Source: DASQDN01 sp963844855 (GTDB lineage Bacteria > Acidobacteriota > Terriglobia > Bryobacterales > Bryobacteraceae). From it: 64,000 nucleotides of DNA. This document shows positions 56,430 to 64,000 of this stretch, piece by piece; position 1 is the stretch's first letter, and every line of letters begins with the position of its first letter. The notes beneath the pieces were generated by a model. It was not told the origin of the DNA. It was given only the letters and a program-made list of their open reading frames with translations, and ran no database searches. Location: the NCBI GenBank assembly GCA_963844855.1, contig CAWJQP010000073.1, positions 496,001 to 560,000 on the forward strand. Direction: 5' to 3'. The translations under genes were made by a program, and so were the position numbers.

Positions 56430-57414
56430 ATTGCCGTACGGCGTCACCATTGGAGATTCGAGTGGAGTTGGCCCCGAGATTCTCTTGAAGGCTTTTGCTG
56501 CCGGCGAGTTGACTTGGCCGGTCGTCGTATTCGGAGACACGGAAGCGATGCGCTTCTATAACGACCATCTCCGTTATGGCGTTAGCTTGCGTTCGATTCA
56601 ATCTGCCGCTGGGTATCAACCGAACTCTCTGAATATCATCGATCAAAAAATCATCGAACAGAGCGAAATTACTCCGGGCAAGCTGAATCAAAAAGCAGGT
56701 TATGCAGCCCGGGAATACGTCATCGCGGCGACTCACGCGGCGATTGCGGGAGAGATTGCCGCGATGATCACGCTTCCCATGAATAAAGAAGCTACCCGGC
56801 TATCGGATTCCACGTTTACTGGCCACACCGAATTGATTGGAGAGCTTTGCGGCAAGGACGATGTCACAATCATGCTTGCCTCCGATGATTTGATTGTGAC
56901 CCACGTAACCACGCATATGTCGCTTCTCCAAGCAATCCATGCCGCAAAACAAGCGCGGATACAAACGATCATCGAATTGACAGCGCATGCTGTCGCCAAT
57001 CTCCTTCCATCTCCGCGAATCGCAGTCGCGGGACTCAACCCGCACGCCGGTGAAAATGGTCTATTCGGGGATGAGGAAATCAAAGAAATCATCCCGGCCG
57101 TGAAGTGGGCGCAGGAGAAAGGATTCCCGGTTCAGGGTCCTTTTCCTCCAGATACATTGTTTTATATGGCAGTACGTCGGAAACAATTCGACGCAATTGT
57201 ATGCATGTATCACGACCAGGGGCACGTTCCGCTCAAACTACTTGACTTCGAAGGTGGCGTGAATATTACTCTTGGCCTTCCGATTATTAGGACATCGGTA
57301 GACCATGGAACAGCATTCGATATCGCGGGAACAGGTGTTGCATCTACACACAGCCTCATACGAGCGATCGAGTTCGCCGACAAGTTGGCTCGTAAGCCGT
57401 CCTTGTCCTCGTAG
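56419..57414 (+). CDS. pdxA2: PdxA2-type 4-phospho-sugar-acid dehydrogenase
   Basis: 331 aa NAD-dependent dehydrogenase/decarboxylase of the PdxA fold. Conserved pieces: GDSSGVGPEI at the N-terminus, FTGHTELIGEL with a metal-binding histidine, AGLNPHAGENGLFGDEE, MYHDQGHVPLKLLDF, and TSVDHGTAFDIAGTG. PdxA itself makes vitamin B6, but the PdxA2 subgroup acts on 4-phospho-D-threonate or -erythronate and is encoded next to DUF1537 kinases, as here. I therefore prefer PdxA2 by context; the true PdxA function cannot be ruled out. The pair would yield dihydroxyacetone phosphate. Confidence 0.84.
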   Translation: MRDRLPYGVTIGDSSGVGPEILLKAFAAGELTWPVVVFGDTEAMRFYNDHLRYGVSLRSIQSAAGYQPNSLNIIDQKIIEQSEITPGKLNQKAGYAAREYVIAATHAAIAGEIAAMITLPMNKEATRLSDSTFTGHTELIGELCGKDDVTIMLASDDLIVTHVTTHMSLLQAIHAAKQARIQTIIELTAHAVANLLPSPRIAVAGLNPHAGENGLFGDEEIKEIIPAVKWAQEKGFPVQGPFPPDTLFYMAVRRKQFDAIVCMYHDQGHVPLKLLDFEGGVNITLGLPIIRTSVDHGTAFDIAGTGVASTHSLIRAIEFADKLARKPSLSS

Positions 57415-57420
57415 TAAGCG

Positions 57421-58785
57421 CTATAAACTCGTCAAATAATCGAGCTTGCCCGTACTGTCAGCGAAAGATTTTCCGGACACACCCATTTGCTCCATCATCG
57501 ATAAATGGAGATTTGCGAGAGGTGTATCCACTGGATATTTGACGTAACGTCCCGGATGAAACAATCCATTTCCTCGGCCGGTCAGCAAAGTAGGTAGATT
57601 ATCGTGATCGTGATCTCGGCCGAGACCGCTTCCGTACGAGACCATCACGTGATCGAACAATGTGCCGTCACCGTCCGGTGTGGACTTCAACTTTCCGATG
57701 AAGTAAACCAACTGCTCTATCTGATAGCGGTTGATCTGAACACACTTGGCGATCTTCTCCTTATCGCCACCATGGTGAGTCAGTCCGTGGTGCGAATCCG
57801 TGATGCCGATTTCGCGATACGCCCGATTGCTCTGCTCAATTGCCATCAGGAACGTAATCACGCGGGTCGAATCCGTTTGAAACGCAGCAGTGATCAAATC
57901 GAACATCAAACGCGCATGTTCACCGTAATGCTCTGGAACACTCGAAGACGGTCGGTCTAGCGTCGGCTCAATCCGAACCTTGTTCTCTTGTTCCGCCTTC
58001 TCGACACGCGTTTCAATGTCACGGATCGCATACAGGTACTCATCTACCTTACGGCGGTCAGCGCTTCCCAGTTCCGATTGCAAACGTGTCGCATCGGCCA
58101 GGACGGAATCGAGCACACTCCGTCGGTATCGCGCGTTCCTGGCGCGCCGCACCGGGTCCTTTTCGACATCACTCGCGCCGAACAATCGCTCGAAGACAGC
58201 GCGCGGTCGAATTTCAGGTGGGTTCGGCGTAGACGGAGTCCGCCAGGAGATGCTGTTGCTGTACGCGCAACTATAGCCGTTATCGCAATTCCCACCCTGA
58301 ATGCCTTCTTCACATCCGAGTTCCAACGACGCATACCGTGTTTGTCCTCCAAGCTTCTGCGCCACCATTTGATCGATCGAGAGCCCAGCCTGGATGTCCT
58401 TGCCGAATGTCTTCTTCGGATGAGCGCCTGTAAGGTAAGCGGCTCCTGCTCTGCCGTGGTCGCCGGGCCCGTCTCCATGCGCTCGGCCACCGTCGTTTGT
58501 CAGTCCGCCCAACAGGAGCACGTCCCCCCGAAGCGGCGCCAGAGGCTGCAACACAGGCGGAAGATTCTCGGTCAATGCGCTGGTCTGAGCGTCAACTTTA
58601 GGCCACCACGATTCCACTTGGACGCCGTTCGGGAAGTAGAGGAACGCCATTCGCGAAGGAGACTTCGAGTTCGCAGGGGCTGCAAATGCTGGAGCCATCG
58701 CATCGAGTAGCGGCAGTCCCATCACTGCCCCAATCCCCCGCAGAAATGTCCGTCTCGGCAGGTGCTTCTTCACGCTGATGTTCAC
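57421..58785 (-). CDS. DUF1552 secreted protein
   Basis: 454 aa with a twin-arginine-type leader (PRRTFLRGIGAVMGLPLLDA) and a DUF1552 domain, a relative of DUF1501. Typical parts: RMAFLYFPNGVQVESWWPK, GDHGRAGAAYLTGAHPKKT, SLELGCEEG, and YGSGLGRDHDHDNLPTLL. It overlaps the upstream DUF1592-type gene by 4 bp; the two are a well-known pair in planctomycetes and acidobacteria, of unknown role. It converges on pdxA2 with 6 bp between stops. Confidence 0.9.
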   Translation of the reverse strand: MNISVKKHLPRRTFLRGIGAVMGLPLLDAMAPAFAAPANSKSPSRMAFLYFPNGVQVESWWPKVDAQTSALTENLPPVLQPLAPLRGDVLLLGGLTNDGGRAHGDGPGDHGRAGAAYLTGAHPKKTFGKDIQAGLSIDQMVAQKLGGQTRYASLELGCEEGIQGGNCDNGYSCAYSNSISWRTPSTPNPPEIRPRAVFERLFGASDVEKDPVRRARNARYRRSVLDSVLADATRLQSELGSADRRKVDEYLYAIRDIETRVEKAEQENKVRIEPTLDRPSSSVPEHYGEHARLMFDLITAAFQTDSTRVITFLMAIEQSNRAYREIGITDSHHGLTHHGGDKEKIAKCVQINRYQIEQLVYFIGKLKSTPDGDGTLFDHVMVSYGSGLGRDHDHDNLPTLLTGRGNGLFHPGRYVKYPVDTPLANLHLSMMEQMGVSGKSFADSTGKLDYLTSL

Positions 58786-61199
58786 AACTTACCTCCCTCT
58801 CCGTCGCGCGTCCGAAATGGCCGGCTATTCACGACTCCAAGTACCAGATTAGAAAATTTGTAGTCGTTTCGCGCAGCTTGTCTCACGATCTCCTCGACCG
58901 CATCGCTGTCATATGATTCCAATCCGCGTCCCAACGCAAAGGTCAACAATTTCTCCGTAAAATTCCGAGTAAAGGCTTCCGATTGGGAACGCAAAATCTG
59001 CTTCAAATCTTTAGCGCCTTTGAAGGATTTTCCGTCGGGTAACACACCGGAAGTGTCGATTGCTACCTTGCCGTCATGAGTGCGCCAACTGCCAACGCCG
59101 TCGTAGCTCTCGAGACCAAAGCCGATGGGATCCATCGAATTGTGGCACGCCGAGCAGCTCGGATCCTTCCTGTGTTGCTCCAGCCGTTCGCGCAGAGACA
59201 TCGCTCCCGCGTTCTTTGACTCATCGAGCACCGGAACATCTGGCGGTGGTGGCGGAGGGGCGGCGCCCAGCAAGTTTTCGAGCACCCATTTCCCGCGGAC
59301 CGGCGGGGACGTTCTCGTAGGGTACGAGGAGACAGTGAGAATGGCCCCTTGCGTCAGGAGTCCGCTTCTTTGCTCTCCGTCGAGGTTGACTCGCCGGAAC
59401 TCTTCCCCCGAAACGCCCGTAATTCCGTAGTGTCGGGCAAGCGGTCCGTTCAGATACGTGAACGGAGCATCGATGAAATCGAGAATGCTGCGATTCTCAC
59501 GAAACACCGCTTCGACAAACAGATTTGTCTCGCGTTTCATTGCGTCCAAAAGCTCGTCATCGAATGTCGGAAAACGAGCCGGGTCAGGTTTGGTTCGGCC
59601 CAGATTGCGCAACTGCAGCCATTGAGCGGCAAAATTCTCAACTAGGTTGGACGCCTTCCCATCAGCCAGCATTCGTCTGACCTGTGCTTCAAGCACCCCC
59701 GGCTTTTGCAGACTCTTGGTATCCGCAGCACGACGTAGCGCTTCGTCGGGCATGCTAGACCAAAGGAAATAGGAGAGCCTCGACGCCAGCTCGTAGTCGC
59801 TAAGAGCGCGGTCCGAATTGCGTTCGGAGCGGAAAAGGAAATCGGGCGATGCCAATACTGCTTCAAGCGCCAACCGAATCCCTTCTTCGAAAGAATCACC
59901 TTCCTTTTGCGCGAGGGCGACCAGTTGCAGCTTCGCATCGACTTCCTTTTGTGTGACCGGACGGCGATAGGCTCGTTTCAACAGGCTATCGAGAATAGTT
60001 CGGCCGCATTGAGCGCCATGACCGCCGGGGGAATGGCCGCACACAAACAGCCGTTGATAACTCGGTGGAGGTTGCTTGCTCGGGTTAAACGGACCAACGA
60101 TCTCCATGTAATCCACAAACAATCCGCGGCGCTTGTCAGGGTTGATATTCAGCCGCGGATCTTCGAGATCGGCAAGTTCCGGATACGATGCTCGGAGGAG
60201 TCGTTCTCCTGCCTTTATAGGCGCTCGAGCGACAAACTCGCCTCGTTCGTATCCAAAAGTCGCGGTTCCCTCAACAACTGTGCTGATGACTGGAGTTCCG
60301 TCAACCGCAAGAATCAATTTCCTCGGCGGCGCAGCATTGCGAGCAGTCTCTTCCCGCGCTTTCAATTCTTCCGCTGTCGGTTCAATAACAATACCGGCGG
60401 CGCGTTGCGCTCGCCGTAGCCGTCGTTCCTCGGCCGTAAGGGCAGGAGCCTCAGGCCCGGGTCGAAAATTGGCGATACGAAGCCGGAACTCGTACTCCGC
60501 ATCCACGGGAAACGTCCAGGAACCGTACATTGCGCCACGCATCGAGTACGGAAGATATGCGCCGTAGTTTCCGTTCGACAGCACATCACTTGCGTCGTGC
60601 GATCGCCTGTTCAGAAGGCGGACCAGGCGCGTTGGCTTCTCGGGAACGGTCTCTCCGAACACTGCCAATCGCGAAATCCGATTGGCGGCGGCCATGTACT
60701 TCTCCATTAGCATGGGAGAAACGGTCAGAACATCGGCGATATTGTCGAAGCCATAACCCGAGTCGTCCACCGGAAACTCGTCCGCAGGTCGGCCGGGAAC
60801 TCCCAGCAGATCGCGAATCGTGTTGTTGTACTCGACACGATTCAAACGGCGCGCCACTACTCGTCCGGGCGCGCTTGCTGTCTCAATCGGCTTCGTCAAA
60901 CCGTCGATCCAGCTTGTGATGGCCGAAAGGTCAGATTTGCTGAGTTGCGCCTGTCCGGGAGGCGGCATCTTTCCGGCGATCACCTTCTCGCGAACTTTGG
61001 ACCATGCCGCGCCGTGTCCTTCTCCAGAAAGCGTTTCCAGATTTAAGTTGGCAAAGGTGAGCTTCGCGTTATGACAGGAAAAGCAATGCTTTGCGAGCAC
61101 CGGCCGCACTCTAGTCGTGAAGGCGCCGGTGTCCTGCCCCAGTAGCGTGGACCATGAGGTCGCAAGTATAGCTACGGCCGCCGAGAGAAAGATCTTCAT
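58782..61199 (-). CDS. DUF1592/DUF1588/DUF1585-type secreted cytochrome-like protein
   Basis: 805 aa, intact. After the signal peptide (to ~21) comes a cytochrome-type domain with CFSCHN (Cys39, Cys42, His43) and PPPGQAQLSKSDL. Then follow DUF1587 (VVARRLNRVEYNNTIRDLLG), DUF1595 (LLKRAYRRPVTQKEVDAKL), DUF1592 (YELASRLSYFLWSSMPDEAL), DUF1588 (LTQGAILTVSSYPTRTSPV-like) and DUF1585 at the C-terminus. A second CxxCH, CSACHNSMDPIGFG, near 690 is part of DUF1588. It is the partner of the DUF1552 protein. Confidence 0.9.
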   Translation of the reverse strand: MKIFLSAAVAILATSWSTLLGQDTGAFTTRVRPVLAKHCFSCHNAKLTFANLNLETLSGEGHGAAWSKVREKVIAGKMPPPGQAQLSKSDLSAITSWIDGLTKPIETASAPGRVVARRLNRVEYNNTIRDLLGVPGRPADEFPVDDSGYGFDNIADVLTVSPMLMEKYMAAANRISRLAVFGETVPEKPTRLVRLLNRRSHDASDVLSNGNYGAYLPYSMRGAMYGSWTFPVDAEYEFRLRIANFRPGPEAPALTAEERRLRRAQRAAGIVIEPTAEELKAREETARNAAPPRKLILAVDGTPVISTVVEGTATFGYERGEFVARAPIKAGERLLRASYPELADLEDPRLNINPDKRRGLFVDYMEIVGPFNPSKQPPPSYQRLFVCGHSPGGHGAQCGRTILDSLLKRAYRRPVTQKEVDAKLQLVALAQKEGDSFEEGIRLALEAVLASPDFLFRSERNSDRALSDYELASRLSYFLWSSMPDEALRRAADTKSLQKPGVLEAQVRRMLADGKASNLVENFAAQWLQLRNLGRTKPDPARFPTFDDELLDAMKRETNLFVEAVFRENRSILDFIDAPFTYLNGPLARHYGITGVSGEEFRRVNLDGEQRSGLLTQGAILTVSSYPTRTSPPVRGKWVLENLLGAAPPPPPPDVPVLDESKNAGAMSLRERLEQHRKDPSCSACHNSMDPIGFGLESYDGVGSWRTHDGKVAIDTSGVLPDGKSFKGAKDLKQILRSQSEAFTRNFTEKLLTFALGRGLESYDSDAVEEIVRQAARNDYKFSNLVLGVVNSRPFRTRDGEGGKL

Positions 61200-61222
61200 G
61201 CGCTGCCTGTATTAGTCTATCG

Positions 61223-62617
61223 TCATTGCAGGCCAAATAGGCGGTAAAGGACGATCGCGAAGAATGCCGCAGCCACTTTGAAGATCGTCATCATGAAAAT
61301 ATCGGGGTATGATTGCCGGTGCGTCAGACCCGTGATCGCCAGCAGCGTGATTACTGCGCCGTTGTGCGGCAATGTATCCATTCCGCCGCTCGCCATGGCG
61401 GCGATGCGATGCAAAACTTCCAGTGGAATCCCGGCGGCTTGCGCGCGCTCGACATAAGTCTGTCCAAGAGATCCCAGGACGATACTCAATCCGCCCGAAG
61501 CCGACCCGGTTATGCCTGCCAACACGTTCGTGGTGACGGCAATGTTCAGCAAGGTGTCTTCAATCGTACGAGACAGAAAATCATTGATGGCGCGAAAGCC
61601 TGGAAGCAGCGCAATTACGGCTCCAAAACCGTATTCGGAGCCAGTATTCAAACACGCAAGAATGGCTCCCCCAACCGCCGAACCGGTCGCAACCTGGAAC
61701 GTCAAGCGAATTCTCTGCCAGGCGATCACGACAATCACAACGATGGCCGCAAATAAAGCAATCTGCACCGCCCAAAGCGCCGATACAGCAGCCACATCGA
61801 TCGCTGCCGGACCCTGTATACCCTGGGCGCTGAAGTCGAACTTCTGCCCGTAAACAGGAGGAATTCGCGAAGTCAGGACTTTGTTGAGCACCCCAACCAG
61901 CACCAGAGGCAGCGCTGCCAGCAAGGGGTGTGGCAGTTTCCCCAGATCGAGCGGCGTGGACAGGTCGGCATCCACCGGACCGTAACTTTCATTTGCACGC
62001 GCAGCTTGCCGACGCCGCCATTCGAGATAGAACATTCCTGTCAAAAACAAAAAACATGCCCCACTCAGGCCGAGCCATGGCGCGGCCCACGCATCCGTCT
62101 TGAAGAATGTCGTGGGGATGAGATTCTGTATCTGCGGTGAGCCGGGCAGCGCATCCATCGTGAATGTGAAAGCACCCAGCGCAATCGTCGCCGGAATCAG
62201 GCGTTTCGGAATGCCGGCCGTACGAAATAGCTCTGCGGCAAACGGATACACGGCGAAAGCAACTACAAAGAGCGACACTCCTCCATACGTGAGCACCGCG
62301 CATACCAGCACAATCGACAACATCGCTTGACTCGGACGCATAACGGACCCCAACGCCCGTATAATCGATCGCGCAAATCCGGATACATCCATCAGTTTGC
62401 CGAAAACCGCGCCAAGCAGAAAAATCGGGAAATAGAGCTTCAGAAATCCTGCCGCTCTTTCCATGAAGACACCGGAATAAAAGGGCAGAACGAGGCTCGG
62501 CCCAGTAAGAAACACCGCAAGCAAAGCCGCAACAGGAGCGAACAGAATAACGCTATATCCCCGATAAGCAACAATTGTCAGGAAAAGAAGGGCAGACAGA
62601 ACGATTAGAATGTCCAA
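61223..62617 (-). CDS. GntP-family permease
   Basis: 464 aa with about 12-13 membrane helices. The GntP (gluconate/sugar-acid:H+ symporter) pattern is seen in VLTYGGVSLFVVAFAVYPFA, FTMDALPGSPQIQNLIPTT, TGSASGGLSIVLGSLG and ASGGMDTLPHNGAVITLL. It starts at a TTG (62617) with GAGG eight bases away; no ATG is nearby in frame. It is read with the upstream peptidase gene (12 bp gap). Substrate could be a sugar acid, which would match the kinase/dehydrogenase pair at 55350-57414 on the other strand; this is only an inference. Confidence 0.85.
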   Translation of the reverse strand: MDILIVLSALLFLTIVAYRGYSVILFAPVAALLAVFLTGPSLVLPFYSGVFMERAAGFLKLYFPIFLLGAVFGKLMDVSGFARSIIRALGSVMRPSQAMLSIVLVCAVLTYGGVSLFVVAFAVYPFAAELFRTAGIPKRLIPATIALGAFTFTMDALPGSPQIQNLIPTTFFKTDAWAAPWLGLSGACFLFLTGMFYLEWRRRQAARANESYGPVDADLSTPLDLGKLPHPLLAALPLVLVGVLNKVLTSRIPPVYGQKFDFSAQGIQGPAAIDVAAVSALWAVQIALFAAIVVIVVIAWQRIRLTFQVATGSAVGGAILACLNTGSEYGFGAVIALLPGFRAINDFLSRTIEDTLLNIAVTTNVLAGITGSASGGLSIVLGSLGQTYVERAQAAGIPLEVLHRIAAMASGGMDTLPHNGAVITLLAITGLTHRQSYPDIFMMTIFKVAAAFFAIVLYRLFGLQ

Positions 62618-62629
62618 TGAGTCAGCCTC

Positions 62630-64000
62630 TTAATGATCCTTGACCGTGACATATCCATGCCGCGCCAGGAAACGAAAGTATCCCTCATAGTCGAACGTGT
62701 CCGGTCCAAGTTCGAGTCTGGTAAGGCGAATAACCTCGGCCAGGGAGCGGCGGCCGTCGCACCAGAACAGCGCCGTCATCAACCGCTCGGACCATGCGCC
62801 GGATGGATATCCTTCCCGCTTCTCTTCTGGTAAATCATCAAGTGGCAGGCTGCCGAAGCGCTTGCGCGTTATGACCAATCTCGAAGCCTCGGAGCGCGTC
62901 TCTCGTTGTTCCGCTCTTCGTCCAGCAGCCGCTTCGACACGTTGAACCTGCTCGTTTTCAAACGATGCCGCTCTCGACGTCAATGAGCTAAGTATATTCG
63001 CGCCTCCTGGCGCGACCCGCGCAATCGATCCGATTGCTTGCTTCTGGCGCGCTGCAACGTAATGTATCTTTTCAATCGCGTCCCGTAGGGCCGATGAGAT
63101 CTCACCTTCCGTGTGCGCATTCAACACCGTCTCGAGGGAGTTCGATGTCGCTGCCGAGATCTTGTCATATGCGCGAGTGAGCGTCAGCTCACCAAGCCAC
63201 TGCGCATCAATGTCGCTTGCCATCGCGGCGTAATACAGAAACGACGCCGTTACAATCGAGATATCGCGAAGCGAACGCTCATCCACACGGCTCGGAGTAT
63301 CTTCGCTGTTATGGTGAGTCTCCACACCACTGCCGCTGTAGGCCCAGGTAGTCGGTACGCCAATCATCGGATCGCTAAGAAATGTGTCCGTGCCCGCTGT
63401 GAATGGCTTCTCACGCCACGGCCTTTTGACCAGCGGAAAATAGGTCTCAGCAACCCGCAGAATTAGCGCGTCTACCCAGCTCGCGGCCACATGCGGGTTC
63501 ATATAGAACGAGTACTCGGTCCCAGCAATCTCATAAGCTGCTGCCGGTGCGTCCAGGCACATCGCAGCAACTGTATTTCGAATGCGGTCGGGATTCTTGG
63601 CAACATAATCCATCGACCCATACAACTCTCCCATCACAAGAAGCCGGATGGATCGTCGTGGACGCTTTAGCTTCCCAGCTAAGATCAAACGATTGAGAGA
63701 AGCCATCGCTTCTAGCATCGCGGCAACACCTGTAGCGTTGTCGTGAGCTCCTTGCTCTGCTGCATGTCCCAGGATGAGTACCTCTTCACGTGGATCGAGG
63801 CCTGGAATAACGCCGGTCGAATAAGGATAAATACCTTCGTAATAACGGCTGTCGACAACCGCTCGTAGCTTCACAGGACCCTTCTTGAGAAGCGTTCGGA
63901 TCAAATCAGCTTTTCTTGGCGAGATGGAAAAGGAAAGCAGTGGGACATTGTTTTTGGTGAAGCCCCATCCGTTGTCTCCCCATGCATTGATCCACTGATG
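62630..64000 (-). CDS. M28-family peptidase, 5' end cut by window edge
   Basis: The frame is open from the right edge (it begins HQWINAWGDNGWGF at 64000) to a stop at 62630, at least 456 residues. The M28 zinc-aminopeptidase core is recognisable: LGHAAEQGAHDNATGVAAM (His and Asp ligands), VMGELYGS (Glu), then the later GTDTFLSDPMIGVPTT and ETHHNSEDTP (last His). The region before the core, with FPISPRKADLIRTLL, resembles a PA-type insert. The C-terminal ~60 residues (DGRRSLAEVIRLTRLE) form an extra helical domain. The true N-terminus and any signal peptide lie outside the window. GntP permease follows after 12 bp. Confidence 0.83.
   Translation of the reverse strand, partial: HQWINAWGDNGWGFTKNNVPLLSFSISPRKADLIRTLLKKGPVKLRAVVDSRYYEGIYPYSTGVIPGLDPREEVLILGHAAEQGAHDNATGVAAMLEAMASLNRLILAGKLKRPRRSIRLLVMGELYGSMDYVAKNPDRIRNTVAAMCLDAPAAAYEIAGTEYSFYMNPHVAASWVDALILRVAETYFPLVKRPWREKPFTAGTDTFLSDPMIGVPTTWAYSGSGVETHHNSEDTPSRVDERSLRDISIVTASFLYYAAMASDIDAQWLGELTLTRAYDKISAATSNSLETVLNAHTEGEISSALRDAIEKIHYVAARQKQAIGSIARVAPGGANILSSLTSRAASFENEQVQRVEAAAGRRAEQRETRSEASRLVITRKRFGSLPLDDLPEEKREGYPSGAWSERLMTALFWCDGRRSLAEVIRLTRLELGPDTFDYEGYFRFLARHGYVTVKDH

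Noticed and set aside
57988..58710. Plus-strand frame of 240 codons opposite the DUF1552 gene
   Set aside because: Antisense shadow; DUF1552 signatures are clear on the minus strand.
1..64000. tRNA, rRNA, CRISPR arrays, insertion sequences, phage genes
   Set aside because: Intergenic gaps were read on both strands; I saw no tRNA-like TΨC/anticodon arms, no regularly spaced repeats and no transposase or integrase reading frames.

Overview
The window looks like a chromosomal segment of an Acidobacteriota bacterium of the Solibacter/Bryobacter type (class Terriglobia). This is an inference from gene content. It has two cassettes of an acidobacterial-type PadR regulator followed by an ATPase-less, duplicated FtsX/MacB-like permease (ADOP type). 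It also has a TonB receptor with an N-terminal carboxypeptidase-regulatory-like domain next to FG-GAP/ASPIC and TPR proteins, and several 'planctomycete-type' secreted pairs (PSCyt1/DUF1549/DUF1553 with DUF1501; DUF1592-type cytochrome with DUF1552). Coding density is high, most neighbours overlap or lie within 50 bp, and TTG/GTG starts are common. I see no tRNA, rRNA, CRISPR array, integrase or transposase.

Layout. 1-453: 3'-truncated Cys-rich hypothetical gene (minus). 0.6-8.1 kb: secreted metal-dependent amidohydrolase, membrane-anchored TolB-like protein, very large secreted PI-PLC-like protein coupled to a PEP-CTERM protein. 8.1-18.2 kb: a redox region. On the minus strand lie a flavin/Fe-S NADPH oxidoreductase, a 2-oxoacid:ferredoxin oxidoreductase alpha (gamma-alpha fusion) and beta subunit, and a secreted metallo-beta-lactamase-fold protein. 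Divergently transcribed are pntAA-pntAB-pntB, a secreted HpcH/HpaI-type aldolase and a DUF1080 protein. 18.2-31.7 kb (minus): TPR protein, TonB receptor (three frameshifts), FG-GAP protein, ADOP permease (one frameshift), PadR, ADOP permease, PadR. 31.9-37.2 kb: small secreted protein, DUF1501 and PSCyt1/DUF1549/DUF1553 (two frameshifts).

37.2-46.8 kb is the most striking region: nine tightly coupled plus-strand genes that encode a full route from (hypo)xanthine to glyoxylate. They are xanthine dehydrogenase (two subunits), OHCU decarboxylase, uricase, 5-hydroxyisourate hydrolase, allantoate amidohydrolase, allantoinase, ureidoglycine aminohydrolase and ureidoglycolate amidohydrolase. The last two steps are of the plant type, so all four purine nitrogens should leave as ammonia, without urea or oxamate. 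No transporter, XdhC chaperone or regulator is present in the cluster.

46.8-64 kb: an NfeD/SPFH membrane pair; a minus-strand unit of a Tat-type hypothetical protein, PSCyt1/DUF1549/DUF1553 (one frameshift), DUF1501 and a small secreted protein; a DUF1537 four-carbon acid-sugar kinase with a PdxA2-type dehydrogenase; and a minus-strand unit of M28 peptidase (cut by the window end), GntP-family permease, DUF1592-type cytochrome and DUF1552 protein.

Seven single-base frameshifts fall in only four genes (TonB receptor, one ADOP permease, both DUF1549/1553 genes). In each case the continuation in the next frame reads as normal protein, so assembly error and recent pseudogenisation cannot be told apart from the sequence alone.
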